A DNA stretch of 64,000 nucleotides, from NCBI GenBank assembly GCA_029263395.1, contig JAJCXO010000164.1, positions 20,038-84,037 on the forward strand. Direction: 5' to 3'. This document shows positions 43,847-53,327 of this stretch, piece after piece. Numbering within the stretch: the stretch's first letter is position 1; every line of letters begins with the position of its first letter. The notes beneath the pieces were generated by a model that worked only from the letters and a program-made list of their open reading frames with translations, ran no database searches and was not told where the DNA came from. The translations under genes were made by a program, and so were the position numbers. This stretch comes from Acidobacteriota bacterium. Its GTDB lineage: Bacteria; Acidobacteriota; Thermoanaerobaculia; Multivoradales; J023.

Positions 43847-46711
43847 ATGAGATCAGACCGCCATGTCAAGTCTAAGCGTCACGCCAGAGTCAAGGAGATT
43901 TTCCTGGCGGCGCGTGCGCAACCGCTCGCATCCCGCGACGAGTTCCTGGATCGACAGTGCGCCGGTGACGAAGTGTTGCAGCGCGAAGTCCAATCGCTCT
44001 TGATGCGTCTTCGAGATCTACCGGAGACAGATTTAGCTGAAACGATGCAGGGCGAATTGGATACCGACGACGCGCCGACCCCTTTTAGGGTGGACGTCGA
44101 CCAGCAGGCCTTGACCATCGCCAACTACCGAGTCCTGCAGAAAATTGGCGAGGGCGGTATGGGTGAGGTCTACGAGGCCGAGCAGCAGAAGCCCCTGCGC
44201 CGCCGAGTGGCGTTGAAGGTGCTCAAGGGTGGTCTCGCAACCGGGCAGGTGATCGCACGTTTCGAGTCGGAGCGCCAGGCATTGGCGATGATGAACCATC
44301 CCAATATTGCCAAGGTCTTCGAAGCAGGTGTCACCGACCGGGAGCAGCCTTTTTTTGCCATGGAGCTGGTCCACGGAGAGCCGATCACCGACTACTGTGA
44401 TCGCCACCGCTTGACGACCTGCGACCGCCTGGCACTTTTCGCGGAGGCCTGTGCTGGTGTCCAGCATGCTCACCAGAAGGGCATCATTCACCGTGACATC
44501 AAGCCGTCGAACGTCTTGGTGGCGATCGAAGACGGCCATGCCGTACCCAAGATCATCGACTTCGGAGTGGCCAAGGCGACCGCGCAGCCGTTGACCGAAC
44601 ACACCCTCTTTACCGAGCTTGGTCAGTGGATTGGTACCCCCGAGTACATGAGCCCTGAGCAAGCTGAGATGACCGGTCTCGACATCGACACTCGTAGCGA
44701 CGTGTACTCCCTCGGCGTGTTGCTCTATGAGCTCTTGGCCGGAGCGCGACCGTTCGACTCCAAGGAGCTGCGTCTCGCCGGCTTCGACGAGATGCGTCGT
44801 CGAATTCGGGAAGACGATCCGACCCGTCCGAGCACCAAAGTCAGCGGGCTCGCCGAGGGTTCGAAGGTTGCGGCCCGCAACCGGCAGGCGGACGTGGCCA
44901 CGCTGGTCCAGCAACTGAGTGGGGATCTCGACTGGATCACCATGAAAGCGCTCGAAAAGGACCGTACGCGGCGGTACGATTCGCCGTCGGAGCTTGCGGC
45001 GGACATTCGCCGGCACCTTGCTCATGAGCCGGTTGTCGCGTGCCCACCGACCGTGCGCTACAAAGTGGGGAAGTTTGTGCGGCGCAACCGGCTCGGGGTC
45101 GTCACCGGCAGTCTGGTCGCCGGTGCGCTCCTGTTCGGTCTATTCATGACCGCCATTGCTCTCCGGCAGGCACAGAGAGAAGCTGCGCGCGCCAATCAGG
45201 TAGCGGATTTCATGCAGAGGATCTTCGAGGACTTCAACCCTTACGCTAATCGCTCGCCGATCTCTGCCGAGAAGAGGCTCGACCGAGCAGTGGAACAAAT
45301 GGAGATCGAGCTTGCAGGGCAGGATCTGGTCCAGGCTCGCCTGATGCTCCGGATTGGAGTCGCCTACCGCCACCTCGATCGATTCGAACGCGGCGAGCGG
45401 CTGTTGCTACGTTCCCTGGAAATCCTCCAAACGGAGTTTGGGCGCGATCATATGGAGGTGGTTGTTGTCTACAACGAACTCGGTGGGCTGGCCTACGAGG
45501 TCGGCGACTATCTGCTCGCACGACAGCGGTTCGAGGAGGTGCTGGATATTCAGCGTCAAACACTCGAGCCTGGCGACCCGCGAATTGCTGCTGCTGAAAC
45601 GGATCTGGCATGGATCTTTTGGACCCTTGGCGACTTTGCCCGGGCTGAGGAACTATTCACCCTGTCGCTAGCGTCACTTGAGCGCACCTATGGGCCGGAC
45701 CGCTTCGAACTGGCGAGGAACCTCTTCCTTCAAGGTGTCTTGTTCAATAACAGTCCTGACTATCGCCGTGCTCGGTCGGTGCTGGAACGAGCTCTGCAGA
45801 TTCAGTTGGCGCATCTAGGTCCAGATCATGTGGCAGTCGGCTGGACACTCCGCACGCTGGCGCGGGCACAGTTCCTGCTGGGTGACTATGAACAGGCTCT
45901 GGAGTCAGCTCGGCGCGCTCTCGAGATCATGGAAGAATCGCTCGGTCCGGAACATTCCGATTTAGCGTTTGCCTGGGAGACTCTCGGGTCCATCCATTGT
46001 TTGGTTGGGAATTTTGGCGAGGCGCGGCCCTTGCTCGAACGTTCTTTGGAGTTGCGCGAGGCGGCACTCGGTTCGGATCACGTGGAGCTCAGTCTCTCGC
46101 TGACCAAATTGGGGGGTTGTTATCTGGAAATGAACGATCCTGCGTCCGCCGGGCCACTGTTGGAGCGGGCGCTCGCGATCGATCGCCGTTGGCGTCCATC
46201 CAGTCATCCGGTGATCGCAAGAACCCTCCATACGCTCTCCCGTCAGCGTTTGTTGAGCGGCTTGCAGGAGGAGGCCTTGTCCCTCCAGCGTGACGCGTTG
46301 GCAATTATCGAGGCATCGAGCGGACCCGAAGATCCTGTCCTTGCGGCACACCTGGCCAACCTCGGTGTGGTGTTGCGAGAGAGCGGTGAACATGCCGCCG
46401 CTCGGTCTGTGCTCGAACGTGCCCTGATCCTTCGTGAGGCGCAACTTGGGCCCAAGCACCGGCGGATTGCTGACGATCTGCAAGCGCTTGCGATCCTCCA
46501 CAGCTTGACCGACGAGGTGGAGCTGGCAGGGCAACGCTTCGACAGCGCGCTCGCCATGTATGAAGCGACCATCGGGGGTGGACACCCGACGGTCGCACGT
46601 TGTCTGCGGGCCTATGCTGAGCACTTTCGACGCATCGGCAGAGCTGCGGATGCAGCTCGAGCCGACCGTCGTGCGGCGAGTATCGATAACGCTGCGAAGC
46701 GTCGTAGCTAA
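43847..46711 (+). CDS. Transmembrane Ser/Thr protein kinase with kinesin-light-chain-like TPRs (tandem paralogue)
   Basis: This 954-residue kinase lies 37 bp after the previous one, with a nearly identical N-terminal helical segment and kinase domain (GEGGMGEVYEAEQQ, HRDIKPSN, IDFGVAKATAQ, GTPEYMSPEQAEMTG). The TM lies at about 417-440. The C-terminal half is unrelated to the first kinase. It consists of regular 42-residue TPRs of the kinesin-light-chain style (LERALQIQLAHLGPDHVAVG, ALEIMEESLGPEHSDLAFAW and others). The pair arose by tandem duplication with exchange of the sensor half. All kinase catalytic residues are kept. It is probably in one operon with the sigma factor. Confidence 0.93.
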   Translation: MRSDRHVKSKRHARVKEIFLAARAQPLASRDEFLDRQCAGDEVLQREVQSLLMRLRDLPETDLAETMQGELDTDDAPTPFRVDVDQQALTIANYRVLQKIGEGGMGEVYEAEQQKPLRRRVALKVLKGGLATGQVIARFESERQALAMMNHPNIAKVFEAGVTDREQPFFAMELVHGEPITDYCDRHRLTTCDRLALFAEACAGVQHAHQKGIIHRDIKPSNVLVAIEDGHAVPKIIDFGVAKATAQPLTEHTLFTELGQWIGTPEYMSPEQAEMTGLDIDTRSDVYSLGVLLYELLAGARPFDSKELRLAGFDEMRRRIREDDPTRPSTKVSGLAEGSKVAARNRQADVATLVQQLSGDLDWITMKALEKDRTRRYDSPSELAADIRRHLAHEPVVACPPTVRYKVGKFVRRNRLGVVTGSLVAGALLFGLFMTAIALRQAQREAARANQVADFMQRIFEDFNPYANRSPISAEKRLDRAVEQMEIELAGQDLVQARLMLRIGVAYRHLDRFERGERLLLRSLEILQTEFGRDHMEVVVVYNELGGLAYEVGDYLLARQRFEEVLDIQRQTLEPGDPRIAAAETDLAWIFWTLGDFARAEELFTLSLASLERTYGPDRFELARNLFLQGVLFNNSPDYRRARSVLERALQIQLAHLGPDHVAVGWTLRTLARAQFLLGDYEQALESARRALEIMEESLGPEHSDLAFAWETLGSIHCLVGNFGEARPLLERSLELREAALGSDHVELSLSLTKLGGCYLEMNDPASAGPLLERALAIDRRWRPSSHPVIARTLHTLSRQRLLSGLQEEALSLQRDALAIIEASSGPEDPVLAAHLANLGVVLRESGEHAAARSVLERALILREAQLGPKHRRIADDLQALAILHSLTDEVELAGQRFDSALAMYEATIGGGHPTVARCLRAYAEHFRRIGRAADAARADRRAASIDNAAKRRS

Positions 46712-46729
46712 ATCCCATGAGAAGAACGA

Positions 46730-46912
46730 GTGCTCGGTCGGTTTTGTGGGCTGCGCCGCAGCTCCGAACTCGCTGGATTTCTTGCGAGATGCCTAAGCCC
46801 TAGTGGTACCAGCGGATAAGCGATCCTGACGGTGTCTGGGTTCGAACACTCTCGCTGCTCGCTCGCCCCACAAGACCTCCCTTTCTGAATCGAATACGGC
46901 AAAACGGGACTA
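46730..46912 (-). repeat. Dispersed repeat R, full-length inverted copy
   Basis: Read on the minus strand from 46912: GTCCCGTTTTGCCGTATTCG, AGGGAGGTCTTGTGG, GGCGAGCGAGCAGC, then TATCCGCTGGTACCA, GGCTTAGGC and GAGTTCGGAGCTGCGGCGCA. The order and spacing match 57957-58142. It occupies nearly the whole gap between the kinase gene and the OmpW-like gene. Confidence 0.75.
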
Positions 46913-46914
46913 GC

Positions 46915-47634
46915 CTAGAAGCGATACCCAAAACCCATACCCAGGATGAGCGGATCGAAGCCCAGGTCGTTGACTTCGCCGTCATCACCGGTGACTTCCA
47001 GGCTGGTATCGAGATATTTGGCGGCCAGGTTGAGTGACCAGGAACTGTCACCGAAGGCGATGTCGGTGCCGACTTGGGCGCCGAAGGCGAATTCGTCGCT
47101 GCCTATGAAGTCTTGGCCGATGACCCCGCCGCCGACCAGAACACGGAGGCCGAGGTCGCCGTAGAACACGTGGGCGAGGAGCGGGCCAAAATAAAGATCC
47201 ACCGCCTTGTCGGGAGCGAGGTGGATGTTGAGGCCGGCAGTGATGGCGCCGAAGCTCACACCCTCACTGACACTGAACTGGAGGCCATCGGCAAAGTTAG
47301 CGTCGAGGATGATGTCTGGCTGGGAGAATAGAGCGCCAATTTCGAGACCCAGTCGAGGTGAGAAGCGACGCTCGAACGCGAGACTGACGCCAATATCGCC
47401 ATTGGCGCTGGCTTCGACACGGTCGCCATCGCTATCCAGGTCACTGAAACTGACGTCCGGATCGACCCAGAGACCGCCAAAACGTAGCTGCCACGAGGCA
47501 TCTTGGGCGGACGCGGTGGTTGGTAGTGCCAGCAGTGCTAGCAGTGTTAGCGCGATCAACAGGTTGTGGGTCCGTCTAAATTTGCTGGCAAGATTACGTT
47601 GAGGTTCGGGTTTGATTTTTGTGGTCGGGAGCAT
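46915..47634 (-). CDS. OmpW-like outer-membrane beta-barrel protein
   Basis: From ATG 47634, with GGAG upstream, this is a 239-residue exported protein. The signal peptide core is LLIALTLLALLALPTTASAQ. The mature part has alternating amphipathic strands (WQLRFGGLWVDPDVSF, GVSLAFERRFSPRLGLEIGA, AITAGLNIHLAP, LNLAAKYLDTSLEV) and ends in GMGFGYRF with the terminal Phe used for barrel assembly. Small OmpW-type barrels pass hydrophobic compounds. A longer in-frame start at 47826 lacks support. The gap 47635-47906 contains no further gene. Confidence 0.8.
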   Translation of the reverse strand: MLPTTKIKPEPQRNLASKFRRTHNLLIALTLLALLALPTTASAQDASWQLRFGGLWVDPDVSFSDLDSDGDRVEASANGDIGVSLAFERRFSPRLGLEIGALFSQPDIILDANFADGLQFSVSEGVSFGAITAGLNIHLAPDKAVDLYFGPLLAHVFYGDLGLRVLVGGGVIGQDFIGSDEFAFGAQVGTDIAFGDSSWSLNLAAKYLDTSLEVTGDDGEVNDLGFDPLILGMGFGYRF

Positions 47635-47906
47635 GTCTTGAATCTCCTGTGCGATCGCGTGGAAGTGTGTTGTTTGCTTCTTGCACGCGTAAGCGCCAAC
47701 GGAGAAAAAAGTCCGCAACAAAATGTGCGTGTGATCGCGTAATGTCCCCCAAGACGTTGGATCTTTGATCGTAAATCTAACTACTTGGGCCCTTCTCAGG
47801 CCCTCGTGCAGGCTCGTTTTCGGCACCAGGGCGCACTGCTGTGCGGCCCAACCCAGAATCTTGCCGATTACTCCGATTCCCTTCAGGCCGGCTAAGAAGC
47901 TGCGCC

Positions 47907-49199
47907 TCAGACTAGATCTTTGGGGATTGCCGCGGTCAGGATTTCTGGGTCGTCATCGGTCACGAGGACGTTGTCTTCGATCCGGATGCCGCCAAAGTTG
48001 CGCAGGCGGTCGACTAGGTCCCAGGCGACATTGTCGCGCTGGCGCTGGCGGTTCTCGGGATCATCGAGTAGGGCAGGGATGATGTAGATCCCCGGTTCGA
48101 TGGTTACTACGAAGCCAACATCCAACGGTAGATTCATCTTGAGCTTGCGCAGTCCCGGCTGCTTACTTTGTTTGCGCCCTGGCAGCATGCCACTGCAGTC
48201 CCGCACCCCGAGGCCAACCATATGCCCAACGCCGTGGGGAAAAAACAGCTCGTGGGCTTCCTGCTCGACGAGTGAATCCGGGTTGCCGAGCAACAGCCCG
48301 AAGTCGACCAAACCACGGGTCAAGTCGTGGACGGTCTCGAGATGGATCTCGGTGTATTCCTTGCCGCGTCGACAACGGTCGACCGCCCGTTTTTGCGCCG
48401 CTAGCACGATGGCGTACAGATCCTGCTGCTCGGGCGAGAAAGAAGATTCGCAGGGGTAGGTGCGGCTGACGTCGCAGGCGTAGTTTTCGACCTCGGCTCC
48501 GGCGTCGATCAAGATCAGTTCTTTCGAACTCAGTTTACGGTCGGTGGGAGAGAAGTGCAGCACTGCGGCGTTTGAGCCGAAACCTACGATGGTGTCGTAG
48601 GCTGTTCCGTGGCCGCCGGCACGCAGAAACGCGGTCTCGAGCTCGATCTGCAGTTGGCGCTCGGTGATGCCTGGGCGGAAGAACTCTTGAATTGCCGCGA
48701 AGCCATCACGGGTTGCTCGGGCTGCCTGGCGCATGAGGTCGAGTTCGAGGGGATCTTTGGGACGGCGCACCGCGGCCAGCTGATCGCGTAGATGTTTGGC
48801 CTGATCAGTGTCGATCTCAAGCTCGATCCCGAGATCCGGCAGGGGACTACCCAGCCTCGAGACCGAGCGTTCGCCGCGCTTTCTCAGCCAACCCGCCAGC
48901 TGGGATCGAGGAACACCAGCCGACGGGCGCTCGCCGGTCCAGACCCTGGCCTTCTGAGTGACCTCGGGAACAAAGTCTGTCCAACCCTCTTGCGGGTCGA
49001 AAGCCAGGACTGCACCCGGGCGATCGTTGGCGGTGAGGTAAAAATACTCGGAGTGAGATTTGTAGGGGTAGGTCTGGTCACCGCGTCCGGGTATCGGGAG
49101 CAGGTCTCCGGCTGAGATCAGGACTATTTCAGACTCGAGATTCCATGCAGCAGCGGTGCGCTTTCGGCGCAGTTGAACCGAGCGTTCGGGCTCGCTCAT
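47907..49199 (-). CDS. pepP: Xaa-Pro aminopeptidase (aminopeptidase P)
   Basis: The start is ATG 49199, which overlaps the MAP stop by 4 bp. The 430-residue protein has the aminopeptidase P N-terminal domain (LLPIPGRGDQTYPYKSHSEY) and a pita-bread metal-binding fold with IDAGAE, ACDVSRTYP, HGVGHMVGLGVRD, IEPGIYI and RIEDNVLV, which supply the dinuclear metal ligands. It removes N-terminal residues that precede proline. Location after map fits a joint role in N-terminal processing and peptide turnover. Length is typical for bacterial PepP. Confidence 0.95.
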   Translation of the reverse strand: MSEPERSVQLRRKRTAAAWNLESEIVLISAGDLLPIPGRGDQTYPYKSHSEYFYLTANDRPGAVLAFDPQEGWTDFVPEVTQKARVWTGERPSAGVPRSQLAGWLRKRGERSVSRLGSPLPDLGIELEIDTDQAKHLRDQLAAVRRPKDPLELDLMRQAARATRDGFAAIQEFFRPGITERQLQIELETAFLRAGGHGTAYDTIVGFGSNAAVLHFSPTDRKLSSKELILIDAGAEVENYACDVSRTYPCESSFSPEQQDLYAIVLAAQKRAVDRCRRGKEYTEIHLETVHDLTRGLVDFGLLLGNPDSLVEQEAHELFFPHGVGHMVGLGVRDCSGMLPGRKQSKQPGLRKLKMNLPLDVGFVVTIEPGIYIIPALLDDPENRQRQRDNVAWDLVDRLRNFGGIRIEDNVLVTDDDPEILTAAIPKDLV

Positions 49200-50101
49200 G
49201 CGGTCAGAATATCCACTCCGGTCTCGGTCACTGCGATGGTGTGTTCCCACTGGGCGGAGAGTGAGCCGTCGCGGGTGATTGCGGTCCAGTCATCGTCCAG
49301 GATTTTGACCCCGTAACGGCCGGCATTGATCATCGGCTCGATGGTGAAAACCATGCCGGGAACCATCATAGGACCATCGCCAGGTTTGCCGAAGTGAGGT
49401 ACCTGCACCGATTCGTGAAATTTGGTGCCGATGCCGTGACCGACGAACTGCCGCACGACCGAATAGCCGTGGGCCTCGGCATGGGTCTGGATCGCATGTC
49501 CGATGTCACCGATATGACCTTCGGGGCGGACCGTGGCAATGCCGAGGTCGAGACATTGTTTGGTGATCTCGACCAGGTGCCGGGCTTCTTCGCTGACATC
49601 GCCGATGAGATACATGCAACTGGCGTCGCCATAAAAACCATCCAATATGGAGGTGACGTCGATGTTGATGATGTCGCCAGAGAGCAGCTTGCGGTCACTT
49701 GGAATGCCGTGGCAGACAACTTCGTTGATCGAGGTGCAGCAGCTTTTTGGGTAACCCTTGTAGCCGAGGGTGGCGGGGCGAGCGCCGCGCTTTAAGGTGA
49801 AATCGTAGACCCATTGGTCAATCTCACCCGTAGTCACCCCTACGTCGGCGATCCCTTCGAGGCGTGTCAGAATTTCCCGGGTCAGTTGACCTGCCCGCCG
49901 AATGCCTTCGATCTGCTCTTGAGATTTGAGCTCGATTCTGAGTTTGCGATCCAGGGATCGTCTCCATCCACTCGATTTTGCCGGTGGTGGTGCGGTCGAA
50001 CTCTGGCGATCGTTGGCCAGATGGCACTTTTTGTACTTGTTGCCGCTGCCACACCAACAAGGGTCGTTGCGGCCGATTTTCTTTGTGTTGGTCTGCCTCA
50101 T
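49196..50101 (-). CDS. map: Methionine aminopeptidase with N-terminal SEC-C zinc motif
   Basis: This is a 301-residue type I MAP. Residues 11-27, RNDPCWCGSGNKYKKCH, are a SEC-C zinc-binding motif, which is absent from the short E. coli enzyme but found in some longer bacterial MAPs. The catalytic fold follows: VCHGIPSDR, INIDVTSIL, GHGIGTKFHE, FTIEPMI and SAQWEHTIAV, with all metal ligands present. It removes initiator Met from nascent proteins. The SEC-C arm may dock it to the ribosome. GGAG lies before the ATG. It is coupled to pepP downstream. Confidence 0.96.
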   Translation of the reverse strand: MRQTNTKKIGRNDPCWCGSGNKYKKCHLANDRQSSTAPPPAKSSGWRRSLDRKLRIELKSQEQIEGIRRAGQLTREILTRLEGIADVGVTTGEIDQWVYDFTLKRGARPATLGYKGYPKSCCTSINEVVCHGIPSDRKLLSGDIINIDVTSILDGFYGDASCMYLIGDVSEEARHLVEITKQCLDLGIATVRPEGHIGDIGHAIQTHAEAHGYSVVRQFVGHGIGTKFHESVQVPHFGKPGDGPMMVPGMVFTIEPMINAGRYGVKILDDDWTAITRDGSLSAQWEHTIAVTETGVDILTA

Positions 50102-50185
50102 CCCAGGTCTCCATCCATTGCTGATGCTGGCGAATTTTGAATGCCGAGTGTTGTCGCCAGGCGGTTTCGCTCAGCTACCGAAGGG

Positions 50186-51379
50186 TCAGTATAACAATCG
50201 GAACAGCAGAAATTTGGTGGGACGCATTTGGGAGAGTCGTTTGGGGGGCTGGCAAGCGGTGTTGTCGTTGTCTCCCAGGATCAGCAGCGATTGACTGCCA
50301 TCGGCCAAGCGCGGTCCGAGGGCAAGGCCTTCGAAATTGTCGAGCAATACTGGCAGTTCCTTGAAATCGACGAGCAGCTGTTTGTCGAGCACCGGCAGCT
50401 GCCGTGCGGCCGGACTCAAGGATGATCGATCAACCTCGGAGCGTGTTACGTCGAGACGGATCTCGAACAGCTTGATGATCATGCCGAGCTCTGGGCCCCA
50501 GGTGCGTTCCATGGCGAGCAATCGTCCGGCGTTGTCGAGGGCCAGCAGCTCGACCAGGCCGTGGGCGACGACGTTGCCTTCCGGCACCTGTAGCGGGTAG
50601 AGGTATTCATCGACGAGGACCGGAACCTGGTGAGTCTCAAAGTGCAAGAGGCGGGCAAAACGATCCTGGGTGGCCTTGGGGTCGAGGGCGTCCTGGGCCA
50701 AGGCGGATTCGGTGGCGGCGTAGAGGTGGCGGCCGTCGAGACTTGCGGTCAAAGACTCGAAGCCGAGATTCGAGCGTACTCCCTGACGTTGCACACCGTC
50801 TGTGTGGCGCGGCCTGAAAGCCAATGGGATGGCGGCGGTGCCCAGCCATTCGCCGGTCGCCAGGTCGATCCGATCGACGAACGGCGATACACCGTCGTCG
50901 GCTACACCTTCGCTCGACAGGTAGGCGGTGCCATCGCCGACCCGTACCAAACCCTCCGGGTCGACCCGGTCGTCGGGGTACGGTAGTCCTTCACGGGTGT
51001 ACAGCCGGATGATGCTCTCGAACTCGACTCCATTAATCTTCGCCCCGGTCCGTTCGTCCTCGTCGAGGGTGATGCGTAGGGTAAATAGGCGAGCATCCCG
51101 ACGTGAGTCCGAGACTGCAAAATAGAGCTGCTGGTCCGGGTCATAAGCGAGGGCTGACAACCCGCCGATGCAGGCGCCTTCGAAACGAGCGCCGCCAGGG
51201 ATGTTGTACTCCGACAGCAGCTCGAGAGAAACCGGTTGTGGACTGTCTGCGTGAGGACCGTCTGCGAGAAGACGGTCTGCTAAAGGACTGGTTGCGCAGA
51301 TGACGGCAGCAAAAATGGTGGCTATCCGGACTGGGCGCACGAGCCTGCCGTGGAGCGTCCGGTATCGACGAGAGGGCAT
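50186..51379 (-). CDS. Exported esterase-like/phytase-like propeller protein
   Basis: ATG 51379 uses the GGGAGG at the end of the upstream acyl-CoA ligase gene and gives 397 residues. An N-terminal hydrophobic segment (IATIFAAVICATSPLADRLL) suggests export. The rest matches the esterase-like activity of phytase family: ARFEGACIGGLSALAYDPDQ, FAVSDSR, RVDPEGLVRVGDGTAYLSSE, NLGFESLTASLDGRHLYAAT and DNFEGLALGPRLADGSQSLL. The Glu/Asp-rich loops bind Ca in related propellers. Substrate is unknown, perhaps a phosphoester or lipid. It is the last gene of the M28-synthase-ligase operon. Confidence 0.85.
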   Translation of the reverse strand: MPSRRYRTLHGRLVRPVRIATIFAAVICATSPLADRLLADGPHADSPQPVSLELLSEYNIPGGARFEGACIGGLSALAYDPDQQLYFAVSDSRRDARLFTLRITLDEDERTGAKINGVEFESIIRLYTREGLPYPDDRVDPEGLVRVGDGTAYLSSEGVADDGVSPFVDRIDLATGEWLGTAAIPLAFRPRHTDGVQRQGVRSNLGFESLTASLDGRHLYAATESALAQDALDPKATQDRFARLLHFETHQVPVLVDEYLYPLQVPEGNVVAHGLVELLALDNAGRLLAMERTWGPELGMIIKLFEIRLDVTRSEVDRSSLSPAARQLPVLDKQLLVDFKELPVLLDNFEGLALGPRLADGSQSLLILGDNDNTACQPPKRLSQMRPTKFLLFRLLY

Positions 51380-51383
51380 GCGG

Positions 51384-53327
51384 TCATTCCCTCCCGGCAT
51401 CGATCGAAAACTCGTCGTCGTCGTACACTCGGTCAAACAGCTCGGCATATTTCTCTTCGATCGCCTTGCGTTTCATTTTCATCGTCGGTGTCATCTCGCC
51501 ACCCTCTTGACTCAGGTCGCGGTCGAGGACAAAAAAACGCCGCACGCGCTCGACCCGTGCCAGGTCTTTGTTGCCTTGTCGTACCGGTTCCAGGAAGAGC
51601 TCGCGAAACTCGCGTTCAGCGACAACTTTGCCGATCGCCACGGCCAACGCTTCGGAGCGGGCCATCGGATCTCGCATGAGCTCGGCGCGGCGTTCGTCGA
51701 GCTCGGATGGCGCCAGCAAGCCTCGCTCGGCACCCCATTCGAGCGTCTCGAGTGGGCTCGGAGCAATCAACGCACTGATGTAGTTGCGGCGGTCGCCGTG
51801 GGCGTGGACTTGGGAGATCAGCGGGCTCTTGGATTTGATCGCCCGTTCGATGTTGGCGGGTGCAACGTTTTTTCCGCCAGCGGTGATGATCAGGTGTTTC
51901 TTGCGATCGGTGATGCTTAGACAGCCGTCCTCGTCGAGCTCGCCGATGTCTCCCGTGTGCAGCCAGCCATCAACCACCGTTTCGCGGGTCGCCGCTTCGT
52001 TCTTGTAATATCCCTTGAAGACGAAGGGGCCGTGGATCAGGACCTCGCCGTCTTCCGCGATGCGGCAGCGATTGGGCGCTACAACTTGGCCGACGGTCCC
52101 CAGCTTCACCGCATGTTGACGATTGATGTGGGTCAATACCGTCGCTTCGGTCATCCCATAGGCTTCGTAGATCGGAATATCCGCTGCCCAGAAAAACTCC
52201 AGGATGTCGTAGGAGATCGGTGCTGCTCCGGTCAGGCACAGACGCACGCGGCCGCCAAAAGCTGCATGGACTTTCGAGAAGACCAAGCGCTGCGCCAAGC
52301 GATACTGCAAGGCGAGGCCGGTGGGTACGTTTTGTTGCGCCAGCACATAGGGTAGGCGTCGGCGAGCGACGCGGGTCGCCCAGTCGAAGATCGCTCGGAC
52401 TGGTGCTGGTTTACGCTCGATCTCCGAATAGATCTTGGCATAAGCCTTTTCGAACAACCTGGGCACTGAGCCGAAGATTGTCGGCCGGACCTCCTGCAGT
52501 TCGGCCAGTACCGCGCCGACGCTCGACGCGTAGGCCGCTGCGATGCCGCCGTTGACCCGCACGTAGAAACCGAGAACCCGCTCGGTGGCATGGGCCATGG
52601 GGAGGAAACTCAGCAACAAGTCATCGCGGTAATAACGCACAATCTGATCGCTGCTCCCGACCAAGCTGAGGATGTTGGCGTGGGAGATCATGGCCCCTTT
52701 GGGCGGTCCGGTGGTCCCGGAGGTATAAATCAGGATGGCGGTATCGTCACTGTCGATCTGCGCTTGGCGGGCGGCAACCGCTTCTTCGTCCAACTCGGAC
52801 CGCTGAAACCGTTGTGGTGACATCACGCGCGGGTCGGCTTTGGAATGGCCTCGAGCCAACGTCTCGGTCCAAGGGACAATCGCCAGGACCCGCTCGTTAC
52901 CTTCGACTGCCGCGAGGACGGTGGCAAGCTCCGCTTCATCCGCGACGAAGACAACCCGACTTTCACTGTGTTCGAGCAGGTAACGCATTTGCTCGACACT
53001 CTGATGAGGGTAGATGCCTACCGTGACGAGTCCGGCGAGATGGGCGCCGAAGTCGTAGACGCCCCAGTCGATGTGCGTTGGACCGAGAATCGACACCCGT
53101 TCTCCAATCTCGAGGCCAAGGTCGACCAGCTCGGACGCAACCCTGCGGGCCTGATTGAAGAGGTCGCGCCAGGTGTCCTTGTGCCACTCATTGCCCTGCT
53201 TCTGAAAGCTCGCGACCGCGTCCGGTGTGTCCGCGGCGCGTAGCCTCAATACTTCACCGAGCGTCCGGGCCTCGCCAGCCACACTGTTTGCGGGCTCGTG
53301 GGGAGCGTCGAGATCGAGCTGCTTCAT
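51384..53327 (-). CDS. Long-chain acyl-CoA synthetase (AMP-binding, FadD15-like)
   Basis: This 647-residue adenylate-forming enzyme carries the full motif set: ILIYTSGTTGPPKGAMISH, FLPMAHATERV, YEAYGMTEATVLTHIN, GWLHTGDIGELDEDG and ITDRKKHLIITAGGKNVAP. It activates long-chain fatty acids to acyl-CoA through acyl-AMP. The sequence resembles the eukaryote-like/FadD15 group more than E. coli FadD. There are no predicted TM helices. It overlaps the spermidine-synthase-like gene by 4 bp and lies 4 bp from the phytase-like gene. Confidence 0.94.
   Translation of the reverse strand: MKQLDLDAPHEPANSVAGEARTLGEVLRLRAADTPDAVASFQKQGNEWHKDTWRDLFNQARRVASELVDLGLEIGERVSILGPTHIDWGVYDFGAHLAGLVTVGIYPHQSVEQMRYLLEHSESRVVFVADEAELATVLAAVEGNERVLAIVPWTETLARGHSKADPRVMSPQRFQRSELDEEAVAARQAQIDSDDTAILIYTSGTTGPPKGAMISHANILSLVGSSDQIVRYYRDDLLLSFLPMAHATERVLGFYVRVNGGIAAAYASSVGAVLAELQEVRPTIFGSVPRLFEKAYAKIYSEIERKPAPVRAIFDWATRVARRRLPYVLAQQNVPTGLALQYRLAQRLVFSKVHAAFGGRVRLCLTGAAPISYDILEFFWAADIPIYEAYGMTEATVLTHINRQHAVKLGTVGQVVAPNRCRIAEDGEVLIHGPFVFKGYYKNEAATRETVVDGWLHTGDIGELDEDGCLSITDRKKHLIITAGGKNVAPANIERAIKSKSPLISQVHAHGDRRNYISALIAPSPLETLEWGAERGLLAPSELDERRAELMRDPMARSEALAVAIGKVVAEREFRELFLEPVRQGNKDLARVERVRRFFVLDRDLSQEGGEMTPTMKMKRKAIEEKYAELFDRVYDDDEFSIDAGRE

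Noticed and set aside
44033..45025. 330-codon frame antisense to the second kinase
   Set aside because: A similar antisense frame occurs under the first kinase because the DNA is duplicated. It is not independent evidence of coding.
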